Assembly: GCF_028682175.1 (NCBI RefSeq)
Contig: NZ_JANHKS010000007.1
Location: 62,001 to 126,000 of the forward strand
DNA: 64,000 nucleotides
Origin: Pseudomonas putida
Lineage (GTDB): Bacteria > Pseudomonadota > Gammaproteobacteria > Pseudomonadales > Pseudomonadaceae
Direction: 5' to 3'
Of the stretch, positions 44,601 to 52,133 are shown piece by piece. Made by a program: the position numbers and the translations under genes. Each line of letters begins with the position of its first letter. The first letter of the stretch is position 1. A model generated the notes under the pieces. It ran no database searches and was not told the origin of the DNA. It saw only the letters and a program-made list of their open reading frames with translations.

Positions 44601-46043
44601 ATGTTCGATTTCTCCGCTCAGCTCAAGCAGCGGTTCGCTGCGTTGAAGAGCAGCGCACAGTTCTTCTCCCTGCGTTACGTCAAACAGACCAGCCAGCACC
44701 TCTCGGTGCGCAAGAACGTCGCCGAACCGCCGCAACTGAGCAGCGACGAAGGCGCGATGCTGACGGCGCGGGTCAATGGCGTCGAAGCCTACGCCGCCAC
44801 CAACGACATCTCCCAGCACGGCCTGCAAGCGGCCCTTGAACGCGCCGAAACCCTCGCGCGCATGCTGGCGCCCCACGCACTGCTCGACCTGAGCGAGCAG
44901 CCGGTGGCCACCGCTCGCGCCGATTACCTGTCACCCAACCTGGACAGCGCCTTCGCCTCCCTGGGCGACTGCTATGCCCTGCTCGGCAGCGAGTCGGCGG
45001 CGGTGCCCAAGGACGAGCGGCTGGTGAACTGGCAAGTCAGCCTGGGGCTGGAAAACGTCGAGCAGATCTACCTCAACAGCGCCGGTGCCGAACTGCGTCA
45101 GGCCCAGCGCTTCGTCTTCCCGGGACTGAGCGTGACCGCCTACGACGGCCAGGACAGCCAGACCCGCAGCCTGGGCCGGGAAAACTTCGGCCAGCAAGGT
45201 GGCGCTGAAGTCATCACCTCCTGCGGGATCATCGGCGCGGCAACCAACGTGGCCGATCAGGCGCTGCAACTGGTGATGGCGCCCAACACGCCGACCGGTG
45301 CCCGTGACCTGCTGCTGACACCGGACCAGATGATCCTGCAGATCCACGAATCCATCGGCCACCCGCTGGAGCTGGACCGCATCCTGGGCGACGAGCGCAA
45401 TTACGCGGGCACCAGTTTCGTGAAGGCCAGCGACTTCGGCAGCCTGCAATACGGCTCGAACCTGCTCAACGTGACCTTCGACCCGGACATCCCCGAACAA
45501 CTGGCCAGTTACGCTTTCGACGACGACGGCACCCTGGCCAGCAAGCAGTTCCTGATCCGCAACGGCGTGCTCGAACGTCCGCTGGGCGGCGCGCTGTCGC
45601 AGTACCGCAGCGGCATGGACGGCGTTGCCAACAGCCGCGCCTGCAGCTGGAACCGCGCGCCGATCGACCGCATGGCCAACCTCAACATCGAACCGGGTGA
45701 CCGGTCGATGGAGCAACTGATTGGCGGCATCGAACACGGCATTCTGATGAGCACCAACCGTTCCTGGTCGATTGACGATGCCCGCAACAAATTCCAGTTC
45801 GGCTGCGAGTGGGGCCAGTTGATCGAAAATGGCGAACTCAAGGGCGTGGTGAAAAACCCGAACTACCGCGCCATCTCGGCGCAGTTCTGGCGCAACCTGA
45901 GCGCCGTAGGCGATGCCAGCACCTTCAAGGTGCTTGGCACGCCGAACTGCGGCAAGGGCGAGCCCAACCAGGTGGTCCGCGTGGGGCACGCCTCGCCTGC
46001 GTGCGTGTTTTCCCGTGTCGACGTTTTCGGAGGTGACGCCTGA
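44601..46043 (+). CDS. TldD-like metallopeptidase (divergent)
   Basis: A 480-residue TldD/PmbA-family protein. The start is ATG 44601, preceded by AGGAG. It has the active-site motif H249-E250-S-I-G-H254 (HExxxH) and the C-terminal zinc-ligand segment 'TPNCGKGEPNQ' with Cys450. It is clearly shorter in similarity than housekeeping TldD and probably belongs to a second, paralogous pair found in Pseudomonas. In E. coli TldD/TldE degrade unfolded peptides and process microcin B17 and CcdA; the substrate here is unknown. Coupled to the next gene by TGATG. Confidence 0.85.
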   Translation: MFDFSAQLKQRFAALKSSAQFFSLRYVKQTSQHLSVRKNVAEPPQLSSDEGAMLTARVNGVEAYAATNDISQHGLQAALERAETLARMLAPHALLDLSEQPVATARADYLSPNLDSAFASLGDCYALLGSESAAVPKDERLVNWQVSLGLENVEQIYLNSAGAELRQAQRFVFPGLSVTAYDGQDSQTRSLGRENFGQQGGAEVITSCGIIGAATNVADQALQLVMAPNTPTGARDLLLTPDQMILQIHESIGHPLELDRILGDERNYAGTSFVKASDFGSLQYGSNLLNVTFDPDIPEQLASYAFDDDGTLASKQFLIRNGVLERPLGGALSQYRSGMDGVANSRACSWNRAPIDRMANLNIEPGDRSMEQLIGGIEHGILMSTNRSWSIDDARNKFQFGCEWGQLIENGELKGVVKNPNYRAISAQFWRNLSAVGDASTFKVLGTPNCGKGEPNQVVRVGHASPACVFSRVDVFGGDA

Positions 46044-47368
46044 TGTCCCATCAAGATCAGTTCCACCGCCTGGTTGACTGGCTGCGCAGCGCGGTCAGCG
46101 CCACGCAACGCTTCACCCTCAGCTACAACGCCGAGGCATCGGACTTCATCCGCTTCAACCACGCAAAGGTGCGGCAGGCCGGGCAGGTTCAGCAGGCCAG
46201 TGTCTATTTCAAGCTGATCGAAGACGGCCGCCACGCCGACCTGAACCTGACACTGTCGGGCGACAGCGAAGTGGATCGCCAACGCCTGAGCGATGCCCTC
46301 AAGCAACTGCGCGAAACCCTGCCGCTGCTGCCAGCCGATCCCTGGCTGCTGCTCAACGACGACGCCTGGCAAAGCAGCAACGTGCAGGACCTGCCGCTGC
46401 CTGACAGCGCCCATGTGGTCGAGCAGATTGCGCAACTGGGCGAAGGCCTGGATCTGGTGGGCATCTACGCCGCCGGGCCGATCTATCGCGGCTTCGCTAG
46501 TTCGAGCGGTGCGCTGGGCTGGCATCAGGCGAACAGCTTCAACTTCGACTGGAGCCTGTTCCACGAAAACGGCCAGGCGGTGAAAGCCAACTACGCCGGT
46601 CACCAGTGGGATGACGCCGCGTTCAGCAGCCGCTTCGCCCTGGCCCGCGAGCAACTGACCTTTCTCGGTCAGCCAGCCCGCACCCTGGCACCCGGCCAAT
46701 ACCGCGCCTACCTGGCCCCGGCTGCACTGGAAGAAGTCACCGGCATGCTGTGCTGGGGCGGTTTCTCCGCGCAGTCGCTGGCCGACAAGACCAGCCCCTT
46801 GCAGCGCCTGTACGACGGTCAGGCCGCGCTCAGCCCGCTGGTGAGCATCGATGAACAGGTCAGCGGCTCGCTGTCGCCTGCGTTCTCCGGCGAGGGCTAC
46901 CCGCGCTCGGACCTTGCGCTGGTAGCCGAAGGCGCAGCCCGTGATCGCCTGGTGGACTCGCGCAGCGCCGCCGAATACGGCCTGGCCGCCAACGGCGCCG
47001 GTTGGGGTGAATCGCCCAGCGCACTGAGCATGAGCGGTGGCTCGCTGGCACTGGACGACGTGCTCAAGGAGTTGGGCACGGGGCTGTACATCAGCAACCT
47101 GTGGTACCTGAACTTCTCCGACCGCACCGCCGGGCGCATGACCGGCATGACCCGCTTCGCGACGTTCTGGGTCGAAGACGGCAAGATCAAGGCGCCGGTC
47201 AGCACCATGCGTTTCGACGACAGCGTCTACAGCCTGCTGGGCAGCGCACTGGAACAATTGACCACGCAGAGGGAACTCATCCTGTCGACGAGTACCTACA
47301 GTCAACGTCAGACAGCCTCCAACCTGCTGCCGGGGGCGCTGGTCAGTCGCCTGACGCTGACTTTGTAG
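46043..47368 (+). CDS. TldE/PmbA-like partner protein (divergent)
   Basis: A 441-residue protein of the PmbA/TldE fold without HExxxH, as expected for the non-catalytic half of the heterodimer. Landmarks are 'GIYAAGPIYRGFASSSGALGWHQ' in the N-terminal half and 'GLYISNLWYLNFSDRTAGRMTGMTRFATFWVEDGKI' near the C terminus. The ATG overlaps the stop of the TldD-like gene by one base. The pair is flanked by REP elements, with no precursor peptide gene visible nearby. Confidence 0.85.
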   Translation: MSHQDQFHRLVDWLRSAVSATQRFTLSYNAEASDFIRFNHAKVRQAGQVQQASVYFKLIEDGRHADLNLTLSGDSEVDRQRLSDALKQLRETLPLLPADPWLLLNDDAWQSSNVQDLPLPDSAHVVEQIAQLGEGLDLVGIYAAGPIYRGFASSSGALGWHQANSFNFDWSLFHENGQAVKANYAGHQWDDAAFSSRFALAREQLTFLGQPARTLAPGQYRAYLAPAALEEVTGMLCWGGFSAQSLADKTSPLQRLYDGQAALSPLVSIDEQVSGSLSPAFSGEGYPRSDLALVAEGAARDRLVDSRSAAEYGLAANGAGWGESPSALSMSGGSLALDDVLKELGTGLYISNLWYLNFSDRTAGRMTGMTRFATFWVEDGKIKAPVSTMRFDDSVYSLLGSALEQLTTQRELILSTSTYSQRQTASNLLPGALVSRLTLTL

Positions 47369-47380
47369 ATTCACCACCGC

Positions 47381-47476
47381 CCCCGTAGCAGCACGGCTTG
47401 CCGGCGGGAGCGGTGTGTCAGACGGCACATTCGTCACAGATACACCGCTCCCGCCGGCAAGCCGTGCTGCTACGAG
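47381..47476. repeat. REP doublet of a second family (GTAGCAGCACGGCTTGCCGG)
   Basis: Arms start CCCCGTAGCAGCACGGCTTG and are complementary. This is a different REP family from the GTAGGAG type. Its spacer (GGTGTGTCAGACGGCA..) matches the copy at 51921. Confidence 0.9.
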
Positions 47477-47522
47477 GCGAGTTACCAGGCGCCCCATTTC
47501 ACTCAAAGGACCCAGGACTCAC

Positions 47523-48965
47523 ATGCCGACCTCGACGCCGCAACTGGACGCCCGCACCCTGCGCTGGATGCCCTGGGTGATCGCCATCGCGTTTTTCATG
47601 CAAAGCCTGGATGGCACCATCCTCAATACCGCGCTGCCGTCCATGGCCCGTTCGCTGTCCGAAGACCCGCTGCGCATGCAGTCGGTCATCATCGCCTACA
47701 TGCTGACCATCGCCCTGCTGATCCCGGCCTCGGGCTGGATCTCCGACCGTTTCGGGATCAAGCGGATCTTCTTCAGCGCCATCCTCTTGTTCAGCTTCGG
47801 CTCGCTGCTCTGCGCGGCGGCCAATTCCCTCGGCATGCTGGTCGCAGCCCGAGTGGTCCAGGGGCTGGGCGGCGCATTGATGATGCCGGTCGGCAGGCTG
47901 ATCGTGCTGCGCGCCTACCCGCGAACCGAGCTGGTGCGCATCCTCAGTTTCATCACCATGCCCGCCCTGCTCGGCCCGCTGATGGGCCCGACCGTGGGCG
48001 GCTGGCTGGTGGAGATCCTCAGCTGGCACTGGATCTTCCTGATCAACATCCCGGTCGGCATCCTCGGCTGCTTTGCCGTGCGCAAGTTCATCCCGGACCT
48101 GCAGGGTGGCGGCCGTACGCCGTTCGATCTGGTCGGGTTCACCCTGTTCGGCGCGTCGATGGTGCTCATCACCATCGCCCTCGAAGGCCTGGGCGAACTG
48201 CACCTGCCGCATTTGCGCGTGGTGATGCTGCTGTTCGGCGGCATGGCGTGCCTGGCGGCCTATTGGCTGCGAGCCGGGCACGTGGAGTCGCCGCTGTTTT
48301 CCGCTTCGCTGTTTCGTACCCGCAGTTTCGCGGTGGGCATCATGGGCAACCTGTTCGCCCGGCTGGGCAGCGGCGCGTTGCCGTTTCTGGTGCCGCTGAT
48401 GCTGCAGGTCGCGCTGGGGTATTCGCCGTCCCATGCCGGGATGAGCATGATCCCGCTGGCATTGGCGGCCATGTTCGCCAAACCCCTGGCGACCCGGGCC
48501 ATCGAGCGCCTGGGCTATCGCATCGTGCTCACCGGCAACACCCTGCTGCTGGGCGCGCTGCTGGCCAGCATGGCGCTGATCGATGCCGATACGCCTTACT
48601 GGGTGCTGCTGATTCACCTGGCGTTCCTCGGCGGGGTCAACTCGCTGCAGTTCTCGGCCATGAACGCCGTGACCCTGATCGACCTCGATGACGCCAGCGC
48701 CGCCAGCGGCAACAGCCTGCTGTCGGTGGTGGCGCAGTTGTCCCTGAGCCTGGGCGTCGCCTGCGCGGCGGCGTTGCTGGGCGGGTTTACCGATGACGTT
48801 GCCACCGGCGAAGTCAGCAGCGTGCTCGGTGCGTTCCAGTTGACCTTCCTTTGCGTGGGCGTGCTGGCGATGCTGGCCGCGTCGATCTTCCTGCAGCTGT
48901 CGCCGCGCATGCCCCCGGAAAATCCGCCACGCAAACCTCAGACCGAGCCCGAGATCGAAGCCTGA
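47523..48965 (+). CDS. MFS multidrug transporter, DHA2 family (MdtD-like)
   Basis: A 480-residue integral membrane protein with about 14 segments. The start is ATG 47523 ('MPTSTPQLDARTLRWMPWVI'). It has 'FFMQSLDGTILNTALPSMA' (motif D1 region of drug exporters) and 'WISDRFGIKRIF' (motif A). Similar Pseudomonas proteins are annotated MdtD. Substrate cannot be told from sequence. The C-terminal tail is Pro/Glu-rich and cytoplasmic. Confidence 0.9.
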   Translation: MPTSTPQLDARTLRWMPWVIAIAFFMQSLDGTILNTALPSMARSLSEDPLRMQSVIIAYMLTIALLIPASGWISDRFGIKRIFFSAILLFSFGSLLCAAANSLGMLVAARVVQGLGGALMMPVGRLIVLRAYPRTELVRILSFITMPALLGPLMGPTVGGWLVEILSWHWIFLINIPVGILGCFAVRKFIPDLQGGGRTPFDLVGFTLFGASMVLITIALEGLGELHLPHLRVVMLLFGGMACLAAYWLRAGHVESPLFSASLFRTRSFAVGIMGNLFARLGSGALPFLVPLMLQVALGYSPSHAGMSMIPLALAAMFAKPLATRAIERLGYRIVLTGNTLLLGALLASMALIDADTPYWVLLIHLAFLGGVNSLQFSAMNAVTLIDLDDASAASGNSLLSVVAQLSLSLGVACAAALLGGFTDDVATGEVSSVLGAFQLTFLCVGVLAMLAASIFLQLSPRMPPENPPRKPQTEPEIEA

Positions 48966-48994
48966 CACGCCGTGAATACTTGGACACAACTTTC

Positions 48995-49089
48995 CCTGTG
49001 GGAGCGGGCTAGCCCGCGAAGAGGCCAGAACATCCGCAGCATTTTGTCCGTCAGGGCTGCCGTCTTCGCGGGCTAGCCCGCTCCCACAG
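48995..49089. repeat. REP doublet, GTGGGAGCGGGCTAGCCCGC variant
   Basis: Left arm CCTGTGGGAGCGGGCTAGCC, right arm complementary. The TAG in the core distinguishes it from the doublet at 19963. Confidence 0.9.
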
Positions 49090-49207
49090 AGTGATTGCCA
49101 AAGGAACGTCCGCGATCAACAAAGCTCCACCATTTATCGCCCGCGGCCCCAAGACAGGGGCTGCGACCTGATACACTGCGCGCCATTTTGTTTTGCAGGC
49201 CACCCTT

Positions 49208-50587
49208 GTGACTAACACCGCGTTCAACTCATTGCCCCTTTCCGCCGCCATGCTGGCTAACCTGGAGTCCCTTGGTTATGCCCAGATGACGCCGATTCAG
49301 GCGCAGAGCCTGCCGGTGATGCTCAAGGGCATGGACCTCATCGCCCAGGCCAAGACCGGCTCGGGCAAGACCGCAGCCTTTGGTGTCGGCCTGCTCAATC
49401 CGATCAATCCGCGCTACTTCGGTTGCCAGGCTCTGGTGCTGTGCCCCACCCGCGAGCTGGCGGATCAGGTCGCCAAGGAAATCCGCCGTCTGGCCCGCTC
49501 CGAAGACAACATCAAGGTGCTGACCCTGTGCGGTGGCGTGCCGTTCGGCCCGCAGATCGGCTCGCTGGAGCATGGCGCGCACATCATCGTCGGCACGCCG
49601 GGGCGCATCCAGCAGCATTTGCGCAAAGGCTCGCTGGTGCTCGACGGCCTCAACACCCTGGTGCTGGACGAAGCCGACCGCATGCTTGATATGGGCTTCT
49701 ACGACGCCATCGAAGACATCATCCAGCAGACCCCAGAGCGTCGTCAGACCCTGCTGTTCTCGGCCACGTACCCTGTGGGCATCAAGCAACTGGCGTCCAA
49801 GTTCATGCGTGACCCGCAGACCGTGAAGGTCGAAGCGCTGCACGCCGACAGCCAGATCGAGCAGATCTTCTACGAAATCTCTCCGGAGCAGCGCCTGGAA
49901 GCGGTGGTCAAGGTCCTCGACCACTTCCGTCCGCAGTCCTGCGTGGCGTTCTGCTTCACCAAGCAGCAGGTGCAGGAAGTGGTCGATCACCTGACCGCCA
50001 AGGGCATGTCGGCTGTCGGCCTGCACGGTGATCTGGAGCAGCGTGACCGCGACCAGGTGCTGGCGATGTTCGCCAACCGCAGTACTTCGGTGCTGGTCGC
50101 CACCGACGTGGCCGCCCGCGGCCTGGACATCGACGCGCTGGACATGGTGATCAACGTAGAGCTGGCCCGGGACTCTGAAATCCACATCCACCGCGTCGGC
50201 CGTACCGGTCGCGCAGGCGAAACCGGGATTGCCGTCAGCCTCGTCGCACCCGGCGAAAGCCAGCGCGCCCGCGCCATCGAAGAACTGCAGAAAGCCTCGC
50301 TGAACTGGCAGCAGATCGACGACCTCAAGCGCAAGGAAGGCGGCAAGCTGCTCCCGCCGATGACCACCCTGTGCATCGGTTCGGGCCGCAAGGACAAACT
50401 GCGTCCGGGCGACATCCTCGGCGCGCTGACCGGCGAAGCGGGTATCCCCGGCACCCAGGTCGGCAAGATCGCGATCTTCGACTTCCAGGCCTACGTGGCC
50501 GTGGAGCGCAGCATCGCCAAACAGGCGCTGGAGCGTCTGAACAACGGCAAGATCAAGGGCAAGTCGTTGCGGGTGCGGATTCTCTAA
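49208..50587 (+). CDS. dbpA: ATP-dependent RNA helicase DbpA
   Basis: A 459-residue DEAD-box helicase. The start is GTG 49208 ('MTNTAFNSLPLSAAMLANL'); the TTG at 49193 adds five residues without support. Motifs: Q motif 'MTPIQAQ', Walker A 'AKTGSGKT', 'DEAD', 'SAT', and 'HRVGRTGRAG'. The C-terminal 'RPGDILGALTGEAGIPGTQVGKIAIFDFQAYVAVERSIA' is the RRM-like DbpA domain that recognises hairpin 92 of 23S rRNA. It assists 50S subunit assembly. Confidence 0.95.
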   Translation: MTNTAFNSLPLSAAMLANLESLGYAQMTPIQAQSLPVMLKGMDLIAQAKTGSGKTAAFGVGLLNPINPRYFGCQALVLCPTRELADQVAKEIRRLARSEDNIKVLTLCGGVPFGPQIGSLEHGAHIIVGTPGRIQQHLRKGSLVLDGLNTLVLDEADRMLDMGFYDAIEDIIQQTPERRQTLLFSATYPVGIKQLASKFMRDPQTVKVEALHADSQIEQIFYEISPEQRLEAVVKVLDHFRPQSCVAFCFTKQQVQEVVDHLTAKGMSAVGLHGDLEQRDRDQVLAMFANRSTSVLVATDVAARGLDIDALDMVINVELARDSEIHIHRVGRTGRAGETGIAVSLVAPGESQRARAIEELQKASLNWQQIDDLKRKEGGKLLPPMTTLCIGSGRKDKLRPGDILGALTGEAGIPGTQVGKIAIFDFQAYVAVERSIAKQALERLNNGKIKGKSLRVRIL

Positions 50588-50610
50588 GCACGCAACACCG
50601 CACCGCCCTC

Positions 50611-50673
50611 ATCGCGAGCAAGCTCACTCCTACAGGTCCGCGCGTAACCTGTAGGAGTGAGCTTGCTCGCGAT
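50611..50673. repeat. Outward-facing REP pair
   Basis: ATCGCGAGCAAGCTCACTCC begins the left arm, an 11-base centre follows, then the complementary arm ending GCTTGCTCGCGAT. Very short centre; a strong cruciform or hairpin. Lies between dbpA and the flavoprotein gene. Confidence 0.9.
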
Positions 50674-50723
50674 GACGTATTCACAAACACTGCAAAACTT
50701 TCAGAACACCCGAGGACACCGCT

Positions 50724-51902
50724 TTGCCCGTTACTGACGTTGTGATCATCGGCGCCGGCGCCGCCGGTTTGATGTGCGCCTTCACCGCCGCCAATCGTGG
50801 CCGCAAGGTGATGCTGATCGATCACGCCAACAAGCCGGGCAAGAAAATCCTCATGTCCGGTGGCGGTCGCTGCAACTTCACCAACATGTACACCGAGCCT
50901 GCGAACTTCCTGTCGCAGAACCCGCACTTCTGCAAATCGGCCCTGGCCCGCTACACCCAGTGGGATTTCATCGAACTGGTAGCCAAGCACGGCGTGCCGT
51001 ACCACGAGAAGAAACTCGGCCAGCTGTTTTGCGACAACAAGTCCAGCGACATCCTCGGCCTGCTGCTCAGCGAGTGCGATGACGCAGGCGTCGCGCTGCA
51101 CATGGACACCTCGGTGCAGACCATCGAGAAGACCGACGCCGGCTACCTGTTGCAAACCACCCTGGGCGACATCAGTTGCCAGTCGCTGGTGATCGCCACT
51201 GGCGGGCTGTCGATTCCGACGCTGGGCGCCACCGGTTTCGGCTATCAGGTGGGCAAGCAGTTCGGTCACACCCTGCTGCCGACCCGAGCAGGGCTTGTGC
51301 CGTTCACCATCACCGACCAGTTGAAAGAGCTGTGCACCGAGCTGACCGGCACCTCGGTGGACTGCCTGGTGAGCTGCAACGAGATCAGCTTCCGCGAGAA
51401 CATCCTGTTCACCCACCGCGGCCTGAGCGGCCCGGCGATCCTGCAGATTTCCTCGTTCTGGAATCCGGGTGACGCGGTTGAAATCAACCTGATGCCCGAC
51501 CACGATGCCCACGCCTGGCTGACCGAACAACAGGCCCAGCGCCCCAACAGCGAACTGAAAACCCTGCTCGGCGAAATCTTCACCAAGAAGATGGCCAACC
51601 TGATTGCCGAGCAATGGTTCATGTCCAAACCGATGAAGCAGTACACCCACGCGGAACTGGCCGACATCGCCGAAAAACTGGCGAGCTGGCAGGTGGTTCC
51701 AGCCGGCACCGAAGGCTATCGCACCGCCGAAGTGACGCTGGGCGGCATCGATACCCGTGAAGTGTCATCCAAGACCATGGAATCGCTGAAATCGCCGGGG
51801 CTGTATTTCATCGGCGAAGTGCTGGACGTCAGCGGGCACCTGGGCGGCTTCAACTTCCAGTGGGCCTGGGCCTCGGCGTACGCGGCGGCGCAGTACGTCT
51901 GA
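50724..51902 (+). CDS. HI0933/YhiN-family flavoprotein (BaiN-like)
   Basis: A 392-residue NAD(P)/FAD-dependent oxidoreductase of the HI0933 family. TTG start at 50724 after GAGGAC. It has 'DVVIIGAGAAGLMCAFTAANRG' (FAD Rossmann), 'KKILMSGGGRCNFTN', the family hallmark, and 'GGFNFQWAWASAYAAAQYV' at the C terminus. The family is widespread; the physiological reaction is unclear. Confidence 0.9.
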   Translation: MPVTDVVIIGAGAAGLMCAFTAANRGRKVMLIDHANKPGKKILMSGGGRCNFTNMYTEPANFLSQNPHFCKSALARYTQWDFIELVAKHGVPYHEKKLGQLFCDNKSSDILGLLLSECDDAGVALHMDTSVQTIEKTDAGYLLQTTLGDISCQSLVIATGGLSIPTLGATGFGYQVGKQFGHTLLPTRAGLVPFTITDQLKELCTELTGTSVDCLVSCNEISFRENILFTHRGLSGPAILQISSFWNPGDAVEINLMPDHDAHAWLTEQQAQRPNSELKTLLGEIFTKKMANLIAEQWFMSKPMKQYTHAELADIAEKLASWQVVPAGTEGYRTAEVTLGGIDTREVSSKTMESLKSPGLYFIGEVLDVSGHLGGFNFQWAWASAYAAAQYV

Positions 51903-51920
51903 CCTTCGGCAAAACCCGGT

Positions 51921-52014
51921 CCCGTAGCAGCACGGCTTGCCGGCGGGAGCGGTGTGTCAGGCGGCATATCCGTCATAGACCCACCGCCCCGCCGGCAAGC
52001 CGTGCTGCTACGGG
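51921..52014. repeat. REP doublet of the GTAGCAGCACGGC family, second copy
   Basis: Arms start CCCGTAGCAGCACGGCTTGC. The spacer matches the copy at 47381 in the same orientation (direct repeats about 4.5 kb apart). The right arm has lost CT relative to its partner (CCGCCCCGCCGG). Confidence 0.9.
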
Positions 52015-52063
52015 TGTATCGCATCAGTCCGAAGGACGGCACGGAATAAATTTTGCTAAGCAG

Positions 52064-52092
52064 ATGTACAGCGCTCATCAGGCGCTGTACAT
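52064..52092. promoter_or_regulatory. Long palindrome upstream of the yccS-like gene
   Basis: ATGTACAGCGC (52064-52074) and GCGCTGTACAT (52082-52092) form 11 perfect pairs across TCATCAG. It ends 41 bases before the ATG. It can be an operator for a dimeric repressor or a 5'-leader hairpin. No U-run, so not a terminator. Confidence 0.55.
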
Positions 52093-52133
52093 ATCTCTGT
52101 GCAGATTGACTAGCGAACAGGCCGTCGGCGTAC

